Shown here piece by piece: positions 41,010-50,231 of a DNA stretch of 64,000 nucleotides; position 1 is the stretch's first letter; the number at the start of each line of letters is the position of its first letter. Both the position numbers and the translations under genes were made by a program. The notes beneath the pieces were generated by a model. That model was not told where the DNA came from. It was given only the letters and a program-made list of their open reading frames with translations, and ran no database searches. Source of the DNA: an uncultured Verrucomicrobia subdivision 3 bacterium (GTDB lineage Bacteria; Verrucomicrobiota; Verrucomicrobiia; Limisphaerales; DASXHY01); NCBI GenBank assembly GCA_937890005.1, contig CALBZA010000064.1, forward strand, positions 1 through 64,000, in the 5' to 3' direction.

Positions 41010-41152
41010 TGATGTCTATGCCTGCGTTGCTCGATGAACTTCTGGTCGCCGCCGCAGTGTTGGGCGCTGTCATTTACCTGACCGTTCGCCTGCGCCGGCG
41101 CAAACCGGCTCGCAACGACTCCTGCAGCGGATCCTGTTGCCCGGGAAAGTGA
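41009..41152 (+). CDS. FeoB-associated Cys-rich membrane protein
   Basis: A 47-residue protein whose ATG overlaps the feoB stop (TGATGA), showing coupled translation. It has one membrane segment (LLVAAAVLGAVIYLTV), a basic stretch RLRRRKPAR and a Cys-rich end with CSGSCC. This layout fits the small FeoB_associated family found after feoB in many bacteria. It may sense iron or stabilise FeoB. The neighbouring Cys residues could bind iron or a cluster. Confidence 0.85.
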   Translation: MMSMPALLDELLVAAAVLGAVIYLTVRLRRRKPARNDSCSGSCCPGK

Positions 41153-41309
41153 ACTGAAGCGCGGGCGTTCGGATTCGAACTCCAGAACGTCCCGTCCTTT
41201 ACTTTGCGGGCTTCTTTGCGCCTGTTTCAGATCACCGACCGCAACCCGTTTTCGACACAAGAATTGGGGATGTGATGATTGCGGGCGGCCTTGTAGAGTG
41301 AGGGCCGTC

Positions 41310-43673
41310 ATGAAGTTATTCAGAATGCTCCTCGTTCTGTTGATCTCTTCAACAGCCATCGCAGTCGGTGCTGGGCCGCGTCACACGATCGATTTTGATT
41401 CGGGCTGGCGCTTTCTCAAAGGAGATGCCGCTGCGGCGGAGCAAGCTGTATTCGACGATGCTTCGTGGCAGGTCGTGAACGTTCCCCACGACTGGAGCAT
41501 TGAAGGACCGTTTTCTTCAACCAATAAAACCGGCGGATCGGGTGGATTTCTTCCGTCGGGCGTCAGCTGGTATCGCAAAACGTTCACGCTGAGTTCAAAC
41601 GATGCCGCGAAATCAGTCTGGATCGAGTTCGACGGCGTGATGGAAAACAGCACGGTCTGGCTCAACGGACAGAAGCTTGGTCAACGTCCGAATGGTTACG
41701 TCAGTTTCCTCTACCATTTAACCCCGCATCTCAATGTGGGCGGACCGAACGTCGTCGTCGTGAAGGCCGACACGTCCCAACAGCCGGCGTCGCGCTGGTA
41801 CACGGGCGCAGGCATTTACCGGCATGTCCGGCTGGTTGTGGCCGATCCGGTTCACATTCCGCAATGGACCACGTTCATCACGACTCCGCAGGTGAGTGAG
41901 TCCGAGGCGACCATTCGCGTGCGGACGGCAGTGACGAACAGTTCCGCCTCTGAACGGAGCGTTGCGCTTCGGGTGACGCTGTTGAATGCGAAGGGCAGGT
42001 CGGTCGCGCAGGTTGAAACCGAAGTTCAAAAGATTGCCGCGGGCGAAAGTTCCGCTTTCGATCGGGAGATTCCTTTGAAGAAACCGGCGTTTTGGTCGCT
42101 GGAGACGCCTGCGCTTTACCAGGCGAAAATCGAAGTGTTGTCCGGAAAGGAATTGCTGGATGTCGAAACGACTTCGTTCGGGGTCCGTCAGTTCGAGTTC
42201 AAGTCTGAAACCGGATTCTGGCTGAATGGAAAGAACTTCAAAATCAAGGGCGTCTGTCTGCATCACGATGGTGGAGCGTTTGGCGCGGCCGTGCCGCTGA
42301 GTTTCTGGGAACGACGCCTGACCACGCTTCGCGAGCTTGGCGTGAATGCGATCCGCACTGCGCACAATCCTGTCGCACCGGAGTTTCTCGACCTGTGCGA
42401 TCGAATGGGATTTCTCGTGATGAACGAGTTTTTCGACTGCTGGACGGTTGGGAAAAATCGTTTCGACTATCACCGATTCTTCCGCGAATGGGCGCATATC
42501 GATCAGCGCGACACGATTCTGCGGGATCGAAATCATCCGAGCGTGATTCTTTACTCCATTGGCAATGAAATTCACGACACACCAAAACAGGAGCTCGCGA
42601 AGGAGATCGCGTCCGGACTGGTCAAGGTCTGTCACGAGTTCGATCCAACCCGCCCGGTGACGCAGGCATTATTCCGTCCGAATGTGAGCGGCGATTACAC
42701 GAACGGGCTTGCGGACCTGCTTGATGTGATTGGAACGAACTATCGCGATCTCGAGCTGCTCGCCGCGCACAAGGCGAAGGAAGGCAGGAAGATCATCGGA
42801 ACCGAACAGGGTCATGAGTTGCGCACCTGGCTGAACTGCCGTGATTACCCGCAGCATGCGGGACAGTTTCTCTGGACTGGAATCGACTATCTGGGCGAAG
42901 CGCGTCGCTGGCCTCGGATCGGATTTGGATCGGGATTGATGGATCGCGCAGGACTGGTTCGACCGGTGGGTTATCAACGTCAGAGTTGGTGGAGTGAAAA
43001 GCCGATGGTGTATGTCGTCCGGCGCATTGGCCGTGACGAACTCGCGCCGACCGATCCCGGTTATGAAAGCGCCGATTTGCGGCGTCCGCAGGTGTTGTTC
43101 TCGGACTGGACCCCGCGGAATCTGGAGCCGCACAACGAGAACGTGGAGGTTTTCAGCAATTGCGAGGAAGTGGAACTGGTTCTCAACGGCAAGAGCCTTG
43201 GATCGAAGCGGAAGCCTTCAGACGATTCGGCGCGCACGTGGGTCGTGCCGTTCTCTCCCGGAGTTTTGAAAGCAGTGGCGCGCAATCGCGGCCGGGTGCT
43301 CGCCACCCAGGAACTGCGGACGGCAGGCAAGCCCGCGAAGCTGCTGTTGAACGTGGATCGCAGTCGTCTGGCGAATCGCTGGGACGATATCGCTGTCGTG
43401 AACGTTTCGGTTGTCGATGAAAACGGGATTGCGGTTCCCACGGCGGATCATCTCGTGCATTTCGAGATTTCAGGCCCCGGAGCAGTGGTCGCTGTGGACA
43501 ACGGGGACAACGGCAGCAGCGAACCGTTTCAGGCCCGGGAGCGGAAGGCGCTTCAAGGCCGATGCGTCGCGTATGTGAAGGCAACGGCCGCGCACGGACG
43601 CATCACGATCACGGCCACCGCGGACGGGTTGAGATCGGGATCGGTCAGCTTGAGTGCAATGCCGGCAGATTGA
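41310..43673 (+). CDS. Glycoside hydrolase family 2 (beta-galactosidase-like)
   Basis: A 787-residue exported enzyme. The signal peptide is MKLFRMLLVLLISSTA from ATG 41310 (GTG 41298 is in frame). The sugar-binding domain has VPHDWSIEGPF and GVSWYRKTF, the Ig-like domains follow, then the TIM barrel: acid/base Glu420 in SIGNEIHD and nucleophile Glu499 in IIGTEQGHE, 79 residues apart as in LacZ. Domains after residue 600 (NGKSLGSKRKPSDDSART; GVLKAVARNRG) are the extra Ig-like modules of the long secreted forms. Likely substrates are plant or algal beta-linked glycans. The neighbouring hydrolase starts 90 bases later. Confidence 0.94.
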   Translation: MKLFRMLLVLLISSTAIAVGAGPRHTIDFDSGWRFLKGDAAAAEQAVFDDASWQVVNVPHDWSIEGPFSSTNKTGGSGGFLPSGVSWYRKTFTLSSNDAAKSVWIEFDGVMENSTVWLNGQKLGQRPNGYVSFLYHLTPHLNVGGPNVVVVKADTSQQPASRWYTGAGIYRHVRLVVADPVHIPQWTTFITTPQVSESEATIRVRTAVTNSSASERSVALRVTLLNAKGRSVAQVETEVQKIAAGESSAFDREIPLKKPAFWSLETPALYQAKIEVLSGKELLDVETTSFGVRQFEFKSETGFWLNGKNFKIKGVCLHHDGGAFGAAVPLSFWERRLTTLRELGVNAIRTAHNPVAPEFLDLCDRMGFLVMNEFFDCWTVGKNRFDYHRFFREWAHIDQRDTILRDRNHPSVILYSIGNEIHDTPKQELAKEIASGLVKVCHEFDPTRPVTQALFRPNVSGDYTNGLADLLDVIGTNYRDLELLAAHKAKEGRKIIGTEQGHELRTWLNCRDYPQHAGQFLWTGIDYLGEARRWPRIGFGSGLMDRAGLVRPVGYQRQSWWSEKPMVYVVRRIGRDELAPTDPGYESADLRRPQVLFSDWTPRNLEPHNENVEVFSNCEEVELVLNGKSLGSKRKPSDDSARTWVVPFSPGVLKAVARNRGRVLATQELRTAGKPAKLLLNVDRSRLANRWDDIAVVNVSVVDENGIAVPTADHLVHFEISGPGAVVAVDNGDNGSSEPFQARERKALQGRCVAYVKATAAHGRITITATADGLRSGSVSLSAMPAD

Positions 43674-43763
43674 GGAAAACGGAAACAACCGGTTCGCCTA
43701 CATCATTTGGTTGATCTGTCCGCGCTTGTGATGGGAAGGCACATCCGATGAAATACAGCTTCA

Positions 43764-45893
43764 ATGAGATTCGCGTCACTTGTCGTCATTCTGTTCTGCG
43801 TTGCACCTGAAATTGTTGCCGGTTCGGAACGCAGGATCGATCGTCACGCTCTGGTGACGCGCCACAATCCGGTGTTGCGACAGTTCGATGCGGAGAATCC
43901 GCTTTCTGTCGGCAACGGGGAATTCGCATTTACGGCGGACGTGACCGGGCTTCAGACATTCGCTGAGGCTTTCACCAACACAACACCGCTCGGAACGCTG
44001 TCGCAGTGGGGCTGGCATTCGCATCCGAATCCCGAAGGCTGGAGCCAGGAAAAATTTCAGCACAGGCTCTTCGATGTGTTCGGGCGGAAAGTTCCTTACA
44101 ACGACGTTCCGAGGAACATCCAGACGCCGGAAATCCGCTGGTTGCGTGGCAATCCACATCGACTTCATCTCGGGCAGATCGGACTGGTGCTGACGAAAGC
44201 GGACGGAACCGCTGCAACGACAAACGATCTTATCGCCATCGAGCAGACACAGGATCTCTGGGCCGGACTGATCCGAAGCCGTTTTCAATTTGAAAACGAA
44301 ACGGTGGAGGTGGAGACCGTGGCTCATCCGGAGCTGGATGCCGTCGCATTCAAAATAAAATCGGCGCTGATGAAGACCGGCAAGGTGAAGGTGCAGATTC
44401 GTTTTCCGTATGGCACCGGCGCCACAGTAACCGCTGATTGGACCAAGCCGACGGCACATCAGACGCAATTGATTTCGGACAAGTCGGGCTCCGGAATGTT
44501 CCGGCGCCAACTCGACAACGATCGTTACGTCGTTCGTGCGAAGTGGACGGCCGGGGCGACGATGGACGAAGTGGAGCGTCATCGGTTTGTTCTTACGCCG
44601 AAGAAATCGGGCGGCACGCTGGAATTCGTTGCGCTGTTCGAGCCTTTGGAAGGCGGTTCCAAAGTTCCGGATTTTTCCGACACGAGGGCTGCGGCGGGAC
44701 GCTATTGGAAAGAATTCTGGAACACGGGCGGCGCGATTGATCTTTCTGGAAGCACCGATCCACGCTGGCGCGAACTGGAGCGCCGGATTGTTCTGTCGCA
44801 GTACCTCACGGCGATTCAATGTTCTGGAAGCCTTCCGCCGCAGGAAACGGGACTCACGTACAACACCTGGGAGGGAAAATTTCATCTGGAAATGCATTGG
44901 TGGCACGCCGCGCAGTTCGCGATCTGGGACCGGCTGCCGATGCTTGAACGCAGTCTCAATTACTACGACCGGACATTGCCGGTCGCGATTCGAAACGCCC
45001 GGCGTCAGGGTTACAGCGGCGCGCGCTGGTCGAAGATGACCGATCCCACCGGCGTCGATTCGCCTTCGCCGATCGGGCCGTTCCTGATCTGGCAGCAGCC
45101 GCATCCGATTTTTTATGCCGAACTGGTTTATCGTCAGAAGCCGACGAAAGCCACGCTCGAACGGTTCAGCAAGGTGATCGAGGAAACGGCGGAGTTCATG
45201 GCGTCGTATGCCGAATGGGAAACGAACCGAAACCGTTTCGTGCTCGGCCCGGTGCTTCAATGCGCGCAGGAAATTTTTCCAAAGGACAAGACATTGAACC
45301 CGACGTTTGAATTGACCTATTGGCGTTGGGGATTGGAAGTGGCCCAGGCCTGGCGGGAACGGATGGGACTTCAGCGCGTGGAAAAGTGGGACCGCGTCCT
45401 GAAGGATCTGGCCAAACCGCCGGTTGAGGAGAACAAGTATCTTTTTGCCGAAACCGCGACCGGCACTTACACCGACAAGAAATGGACGGACGATCATCCG
45501 AGTGTGACTGCTGCTTATGGAATGTTGCCAGGGCAGGGAATCGATCCCGAGATGATGCGCCGGACGCTGCATTGGATTTGGGACAACTGGAACTGGCCGG
45601 ACACCTGGGGCTGGGATTACGGCATGCTCGCCATGTGCGCCGCACGACTGGGTGAACCGGAACGCGCGATTGATGCGTTGCTGCTCGATACCCCGAAAAA
45701 TCAGATCGGCGTGAATGGGCACAATTATCAGCGCCCGGGCCTGACGATCTATCTGCCCGGCAACGGCGCCCTTCTTTACGCCGTCGGCATGATGGCCGGT
45801 GGGTGGGATGGCGGACCGGACAAGCCTGCGCCCGGTTTTCCTGACAATGGGAAATGGAAGGTTCGGGCGGAGGGTTTCCTTCGCGCGCCCTGA
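43764..45893 (+). CDS. Probable secreted (alpha/alpha)6 glycosidase
   Basis: A 709-residue exported protein (signal peptide MRFASLVVILFCVAPEIVAG). The N-terminal 270 residues are beta-rich, with PLSVGNGEFAFTADVTG as in clan GH-L/GH95-type N-domains. The rest is helical and Trp-rich (YNTWEGKFHLEMHWWHAAQF; EEWET... is absent), including WDRLPMLERSLNYYDR, a pattern of six-hairpin glycosidases. TYNTWEGKFHLEMHWW carries plausible acidic catalytic residues. I cannot assign a CAZy family with confidence. It follows the GH2 gene by 90 bases, suggesting joint use of one polysaccharide. Confidence 0.78.
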   Translation: MRFASLVVILFCVAPEIVAGSERRIDRHALVTRHNPVLRQFDAENPLSVGNGEFAFTADVTGLQTFAEAFTNTTPLGTLSQWGWHSHPNPEGWSQEKFQHRLFDVFGRKVPYNDVPRNIQTPEIRWLRGNPHRLHLGQIGLVLTKADGTAATTNDLIAIEQTQDLWAGLIRSRFQFENETVEVETVAHPELDAVAFKIKSALMKTGKVKVQIRFPYGTGATVTADWTKPTAHQTQLISDKSGSGMFRRQLDNDRYVVRAKWTAGATMDEVERHRFVLTPKKSGGTLEFVALFEPLEGGSKVPDFSDTRAAAGRYWKEFWNTGGAIDLSGSTDPRWRELERRIVLSQYLTAIQCSGSLPPQETGLTYNTWEGKFHLEMHWWHAAQFAIWDRLPMLERSLNYYDRTLPVAIRNARRQGYSGARWSKMTDPTGVDSPSPIGPFLIWQQPHPIFYAELVYRQKPTKATLERFSKVIEETAEFMASYAEWETNRNRFVLGPVLQCAQEIFPKDKTLNPTFELTYWRWGLEVAQAWRERMGLQRVEKWDRVLKDLAKPPVEENKYLFAETATGTYTDKKWTDDHPSVTAAYGMLPGQGIDPEMMRRTLHWIWDNWNWPDTWGWDYGMLAMCAARLGEPERAIDALLLDTPKNQIGVNGHNYQRPGLTIYLPGNGALLYAVGMMAGGWDGGPDKPAPGFPDNGKWKVRAEGFLRAP

Positions 45894-46141
45894 ACGTCAC
45901 TGTTACAAAAGGGAACGAAGTAGGGCTGGAAGAATTTCAGGGTGCAGGCATCCAATTGCCTAAGTGGATCGTTTTGAATGAACTCAAGCGATCGGTTCTG
46001 AAGTTTTTCGAACGCGCATTCCGGCTTGTCCGATTCGAGTCCTGATTCTTCGAATGCGCAATTATCAGGAAGAACGGGAGCCATCTTTCGATGGCTCCCG
46101 TTGTGTTTTCGAGACTTGTCAGTTCTTGTCCGGCAAATCCG
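45894..46141. other. Gap between converging genes
   Basis: 248 bases without a gene; contains the strong hairpin described at 46073-46102. Nothing else recognised. Confidence 0.5.
46073..46102. terminator. Bidirectional hairpin terminator
   Basis: Perfect 13-bp stem AACGGGAGCCATC (46073-46085) and GATGGCTCCCGTT (46090-46102) with a TTTC loop, between converging genes. On the plus strand it is followed by GTGTTTTC, on the minus strand by CTTCCTG. Confidence 0.8.
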
Positions 46142-49100
46142 TTACGGAGAACGGAGGCGGAAGAACACGGCCGGGCTCGATGGAACGACGGTGATGTTCG
46201 TGCTGGTGATTTCGGCGCTGCCCGGCACATCCACCCAGTTGTCGCTGAGGCCGACGCTCAGGCTGTTGGTCTGCACCTGCAGAACCCAGCCCAGGTAATC
46301 GTTCGGCCAGGACAGTGAGAGCGTGTCACCACTGACGCTGAAGGTGATGTCCGTCGGCTCGGTCGGAATGGATTCTCCGACGATCAGGCTTCCGGTTCCA
46401 GCGAGATACGTTGGAGTGTTCGCGGCGTTGTAGGTTCCATCAGGCTGAGGCACGCCGTTCAGGACCAGTGCGCCGACACGGTTCGCTCCCGCGAAGTCGA
46501 GCTGGAGTTTCGCGCCGTTGGCGATCGAAACGGTCGAGTTCGTCGCGAGCGTTGGCTGACCGATGCTCAGGACGCCGCCATTCAACGTGGTGTTGCCGGT
46601 GTAGCTGTTGGCGCCGGTCAATGTGAGCGTGCCGGTGCCGACCTTGACCAGGCTGCCTGGACCGCTCATGACACCGGAGTAGGTGGTGCTGGCGTTGTTA
46701 TAGCCGACCGTGAGTTCAACCGGAGCGCCATTGGAATAGCCCGGTCCGCTCGGATCCTGGTAAACGACTGTGTCCGCCAGCACGAAGCTGCCGCTGCCGC
46801 TCAGGCCGCCGATGATGTTATGGCCCGGGCCGGGTTCATTGCCGTTTCCGAAGAGCAGAGTGGACGTGCCCATGCGTGACGAACCAGGCAGGTTGTTGCC
46901 GGTCAGGACGATGGTTGCGTTCGCCAGCACGCTTGTTCCCATGAGGTACAGGTAACTGCCGCCGCTGCCTGGAACGGTGAGAGGATTGACCGTCACTGTG
47001 CCGGAATAGGTGTTCTGCGCCGGCGTTCCGGAACTTGTGAAGACCGCAGTCGAGGTGTTCCACGCGTTTCCGACCTGTTCAAGCTTGTCTTCAACAACCA
47101 AATCTCCGGTTCCAGTGACGAAGCCGTCGATGAACAGCGCTTTCGGGAAATTCGGTTCTGCCAGATTTTCCCATGGTGCATTGAACGTGGATCCGATGGC
47201 TCCGCCGCCGGGGCCGACGTGCAGGTTGCCCAGAACGCGTTGTGAACCGTCCCAGGCATACAGGGAGCCGTTATCGAGTGTGACGTTGTTCTCGATTTGA
47301 TAGGAACCGAATGCGTTCAACGGTGTGGTGCCAAGGTAAACCAGCGCGCCGTTGGTGATCGTGACCGTTCCGGTTCCAAATGGAGAAACGATGCCAGGAG
47401 ATTCACCGTTCCCGGCAGCGAGAATGCCTTCGGCGACGAACGTGCCGCCTGAATAAGAGCTGGAGCCGTTCAACGTGAGGGTTCCAGTGCCGACTTTGAC
47501 CAGCGATCCACCGCCGGTGAGTGATCCGTTGAATGTGGAGCTGGAGTTGTTTCCACCAACCGAGAGACTCACTGGCGCTGCTGCACTGTCCACAAGGTTC
47601 AACGGGCCTGAGCCAGTCAGGCCGCCGACATTGAAGGTTCCGATTCCGGAATTGAAGACGATGCCGTTTTCGATCAGCGATCCGATGCTGCCGTTGGTTG
47701 CGGCGTTTGCGTCACTCAACCGGAGGGCGCCGCCCGACACGGTGGCCGGCACGGAGAGGGAATTGGCCGTTGAGAGATTGAGAACGCCTTCGCCGCTCTT
47801 TTCCAAAGCGCCGGTTCCCGAAATGGTGCCTGTGAACTGAACGGTTGCGCCCTCTGCCACACCGATGCCCGAGTTGGCTGTGGTGGTCAGCGCACGCGAG
47901 CTCGTTCCGCTGGCGTCGAATCGAAGGGTTCCACCGGAGAGCGCCACTGAACCTGTGTTCGTGCCGAGGGCGGAATCGTTGGTGATGCTGAGTGTGCCGC
48001 CGCCAATGAATGTGCCGCCGGTGTAATTGTTGCTCGTGCCCAGGAAGACCGAGCCGCTGTTGGTCAGCACGACCGCCGTTGTGCCGTCAATACCGCCATT
48101 TCCCGTGATGCTGAAATTCTGGCCGAAGCTGCTGAACAGAACCGAACTGGGAACCACGCGGGCGTTGAGAGTGATGTCAGTGCTTCCGAAAAAGACGGAA
48201 TCATCGAAGATCACGTTGTCTCCGTAGGAATCGTCGGAATACTGAAGATACCTGGCGGTGCCGAAGTTCCAGTTGCTGCTGGTGTTGATATCCCAGGTCG
48301 TCAGGGGATTTCCGACAGCATTCGCGCCATACCAGGTCAGGCTCTGGCCGGCGGCCGTGATCTGAAGATCAAGCGAGGTGCCCGAATTCACCAGATGAGC
48401 AACGACGCCAATCGGCAGCGGTCCCAGCACGAAGTTGTTGGTCGGAACCGGAACACCGGCGTAAATCAACGGATAGGTGCCGACCGTCAGGAGCGGGCCT
48501 GTGACATTGATTGTGGTGGTGCCGGAATTGTTGACGGTGCCGCCACTCAGAGAGATGGGAGCTGCTGTGGGCGCCGTGGCTGTGCCGAAATTGATGTTGA
48601 TGACGCTGGTCCCCTGAAGCGTCACTCCGTTGGCGTTCACCGAATAAACGCCGTCTCCGGTGAGGATGTTCAGAGTGGCATTGCTTACTGCGAGCGCGCC
48701 GCCGGAACTGAAAAGCGTCGCATCGATCACAAGCGTGCCGCCGCGAACCGCTGTCGGTCCTGAATAGGTGTAGCCGCCGGAAAGTGTCAGCGTGCCATTG
48801 CCGATCTTGGTGAGGCCACCGGTGCCGACGCCCTGCAACGTTTCAGGAATCTTGATGTCGAAGCCTGCTGTGTCGATGATCGCACCGCCGTCGAGGACGT
48901 TGGCAGACTGGCTGCCTCCGCCGAGCTGGATGAAGTTGTCGGTGTTGCCGGCTGCCCTCAAGATTCCGCCATTGAAGTTGAATGCGGCTGTTCCACCGTC
49001 ATTACCGGTGATCACCTGGTTGATCGTGAGTACACCACCGTTCAGGTTGAACGTGTTGTTCGCCCCTCCGGCTGCGCGGTTCAGGTCCAGCACGCCAGTG

Positions 49101-49999
49101 GTTGTGGTGCCGGTCTGGTTGCCGCTCCAGGAGGTGATCGCGCCGCTGTTCAGGTTGATGACCGAAGTTCCCGTGTTGTTGCCTTCGATGCTGAAGCGGA
49201 TGTCGGTGTTGGCGTTCAGGTTGATGGTGCCGCCGTTCACATTGATCACGCCGCTGACGGGATCCCACTGCGTCATGATCAGCCAGCGTTCGATGGTGCT
49301 GGCGACATTGAGAACTGCGCCGGTATAGATGTTCACAGTGCCGATCGTGTTGGCGTCGCCAGCAAAGGCCAGCAGGAGATCGTTCTCGCAGTTCATTATG
49401 GCGCCGTTTCCGAGATTGATCGTGCCGAGGCATGTGCTCGCATTATTGACACCGTCGGCCACACGGGTCACTCCGGTCACGTTCACGGTGGCATTGGTGA
49501 CATTCAACGTTCCGGTCGCAGTCTCCGTGAACGTCGTCCGTGCCATACGGATGTTACCCGCCGTTACGCTGCCGCCGGTGAGATTGTAGATGCCGGTGCC
49601 TCCATTCCGGCCGATCATCAGCCAGTTGCCCGAACCGGTCGAAAGCGCACCGCCGGTTTGATCCAGCCGACCGGTGATGCCAGAACCGTCGCCAATGATG
49701 ATATCAACCGGCGAGAACGCCGAATCGGCGCCCAGGATCGGATAAACGCCGATGGCGTCGGTGTTGATGAAAAAGTTTCCGGTGGGATTCGCAGGATCGC
49801 TGCTCCAGTTTGCGGCGTTGTTCCAATCCTGGCTGGTGTCGCCGACCCAGGTGGCATCGGCGCGAGCAATGTTTGGCAGCAGAGTGACTCCGCAGGCCAG
49901 GCCCAGGAACGCAGGCCTTTTGAGTCGCAAAAGGTATCGGTTGAGTTGACGTTCGGGCTTTTTGCCTGAACCCAGTATGTTATCGGTTGGTTTTTTCAT
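46142..49999 (-). CDS. Autotransporter-associated beta-strand repeat protein
   Basis: A 1285-residue secreted protein. The N-terminus is basic, with a hydrophobic stretch LGLACGVTLLPNIARA and cleavage at ADA-TW. Many repeats of the beta-helix kind follow; clear ones are LTKIGNGTLTLSGG, LVKVGTGTLTLNGSSSYSGG, LVKVGTGTLTLTGANSYTGN and ALEKSGEGVLNLS. The repeated G-T-L-x-L glycine-rich strand resembles PATR/autotransporter passenger repeats. No translocator barrel is present. The last 70 residues form a domain with LSLSWP and ending VFFRLRSP, shared with the GloVer protein. Such proteins are abundant in Verrucomicrobia; function is unknown, probably surface or adhesion. Confidence 0.88.
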   Translation of the reverse strand: MKKPTDNILGSGKKPERQLNRYLLRLKRPAFLGLACGVTLLPNIARADATWVGDTSQDWNNAANWSSDPANPTGNFFINTDAIGVYPILGADSAFSPVDIIIGDGSGITGRLDQTGGALSTGSGNWLMIGRNGGTGIYNLTGGSVTAGNIRMARTTFTETATGTLNVTNATVNVTGVTRVADGVNNASTCLGTINLGNGAIMNCENDLLLAFAGDANTIGTVNIYTGAVLNVASTIERWLIMTQWDPVSGVINVNGGTINLNANTDIRFSIEGNNTGTSVINLNSGAITSWSGNQTGTTTTGVLDLNRAAGGANNTFNLNGGVLTINQVITGNDGGTAAFNFNGGILRAAGNTDNFIQLGGGSQSANVLDGGAIIDTAGFDIKIPETLQGVGTGGLTKIGNGTLTLSGGYTYSGPTAVRGGTLVIDATLFSSGGALAVSNATLNILTGDGVYSVNANGVTLQGTSVININFGTATAPTAAPISLSGGTVNNSGTTTINVTGPLLTVGTYPLIYAGVPVPTNNFVLGPLPIGVVAHLVNSGTSLDLQITAAGQSLTWYGANAVGNPLTTWDINTSSNWNFGTARYLQYSDDSYGDNVIFDDSVFFGSTDITLNARVVPSSVLFSSFGQNFSITGNGGIDGTTAVVLTNSGSVFLGTSNNYTGGTFIGGGTLSITNDSALGTNTGSVALSGGTLRFDASGTSSRALTTTANSGIGVAEGATVQFTGTISGTGALEKSGEGVLNLSTANSLSVPATVSGGALRLSDANAATNGSIGSLIENGIVFNSGIGTFNVGGLTGSGPLNLVDSAAAPVSLSVGGNNSSSTFNGSLTGGGSLVKVGTGTLTLNGSSSYSGGTFVAEGILAAGNGESPGIVSPFGTGTVTITNGALVYLGTTPLNAFGSYQIENNVTLDNGSLYAWDGSQRVLGNLHVGPGGGAIGSTFNAPWENLAEPNFPKALFIDGFVTGTGDLVVEDKLEQVGNAWNTSTAVFTSSGTPAQNTYSGTVTVNPLTVPGSGGSYLYLMGTSVLANATIVLTGNNLPGSSRMGTSTLLFGNGNEPGPGHNIIGGLSGSGSFVLADTVVYQDPSGPGYSNGAPVELTVGYNNASTTYSGVMSGPGSLVKVGTGTLTLTGANSYTGNTTLNGGVLSIGQPTLATNSTVSIANGAKLQLDFAGANRVGALVLNGVPQPDGTYNAANTPTYLAGTGSLIVGESIPTEPTDITFSVSGDTLSLSWPNDYLGWVLQVQTNSLSVGLSDNWVDVPGSAEITSTNITVVPSSPAVFFRLRSP

Positions 50000-50231
50000 G
50001 GGTTTCTGTTGTGCGAAAGGGGAGGTCGGTCAGTGGAAGCGGACCGTTGCGAGGCGGCCGGTCTGTCCGTGAATCACACGTTGTTGGGCTTCAAAATGAG
50101 ACGACATCATCAGCGTTCCAGCTGTAGTGGCGTTCTTTGGCAATGGTTTCCCTCAAAAAAATTTTGGGCCTCAATACTAATCCAGGAATGCAAACCGTCA
50201 ATGGGTGCAAGGGGAAAAGGGTGCGAAGGGA

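Noticed and set aside
41168..41185. tRNA-like T-loop sequence GGATTCGAACTCC
   Set aside because: No acceptor, D or anticodon arm around it.
43776..45722. 648-codon antisense frame over the second glycosidase gene
   Set aside because: Arg/His/Gln-rich shadow; sense frame has a signal peptide and enzyme-like segments.
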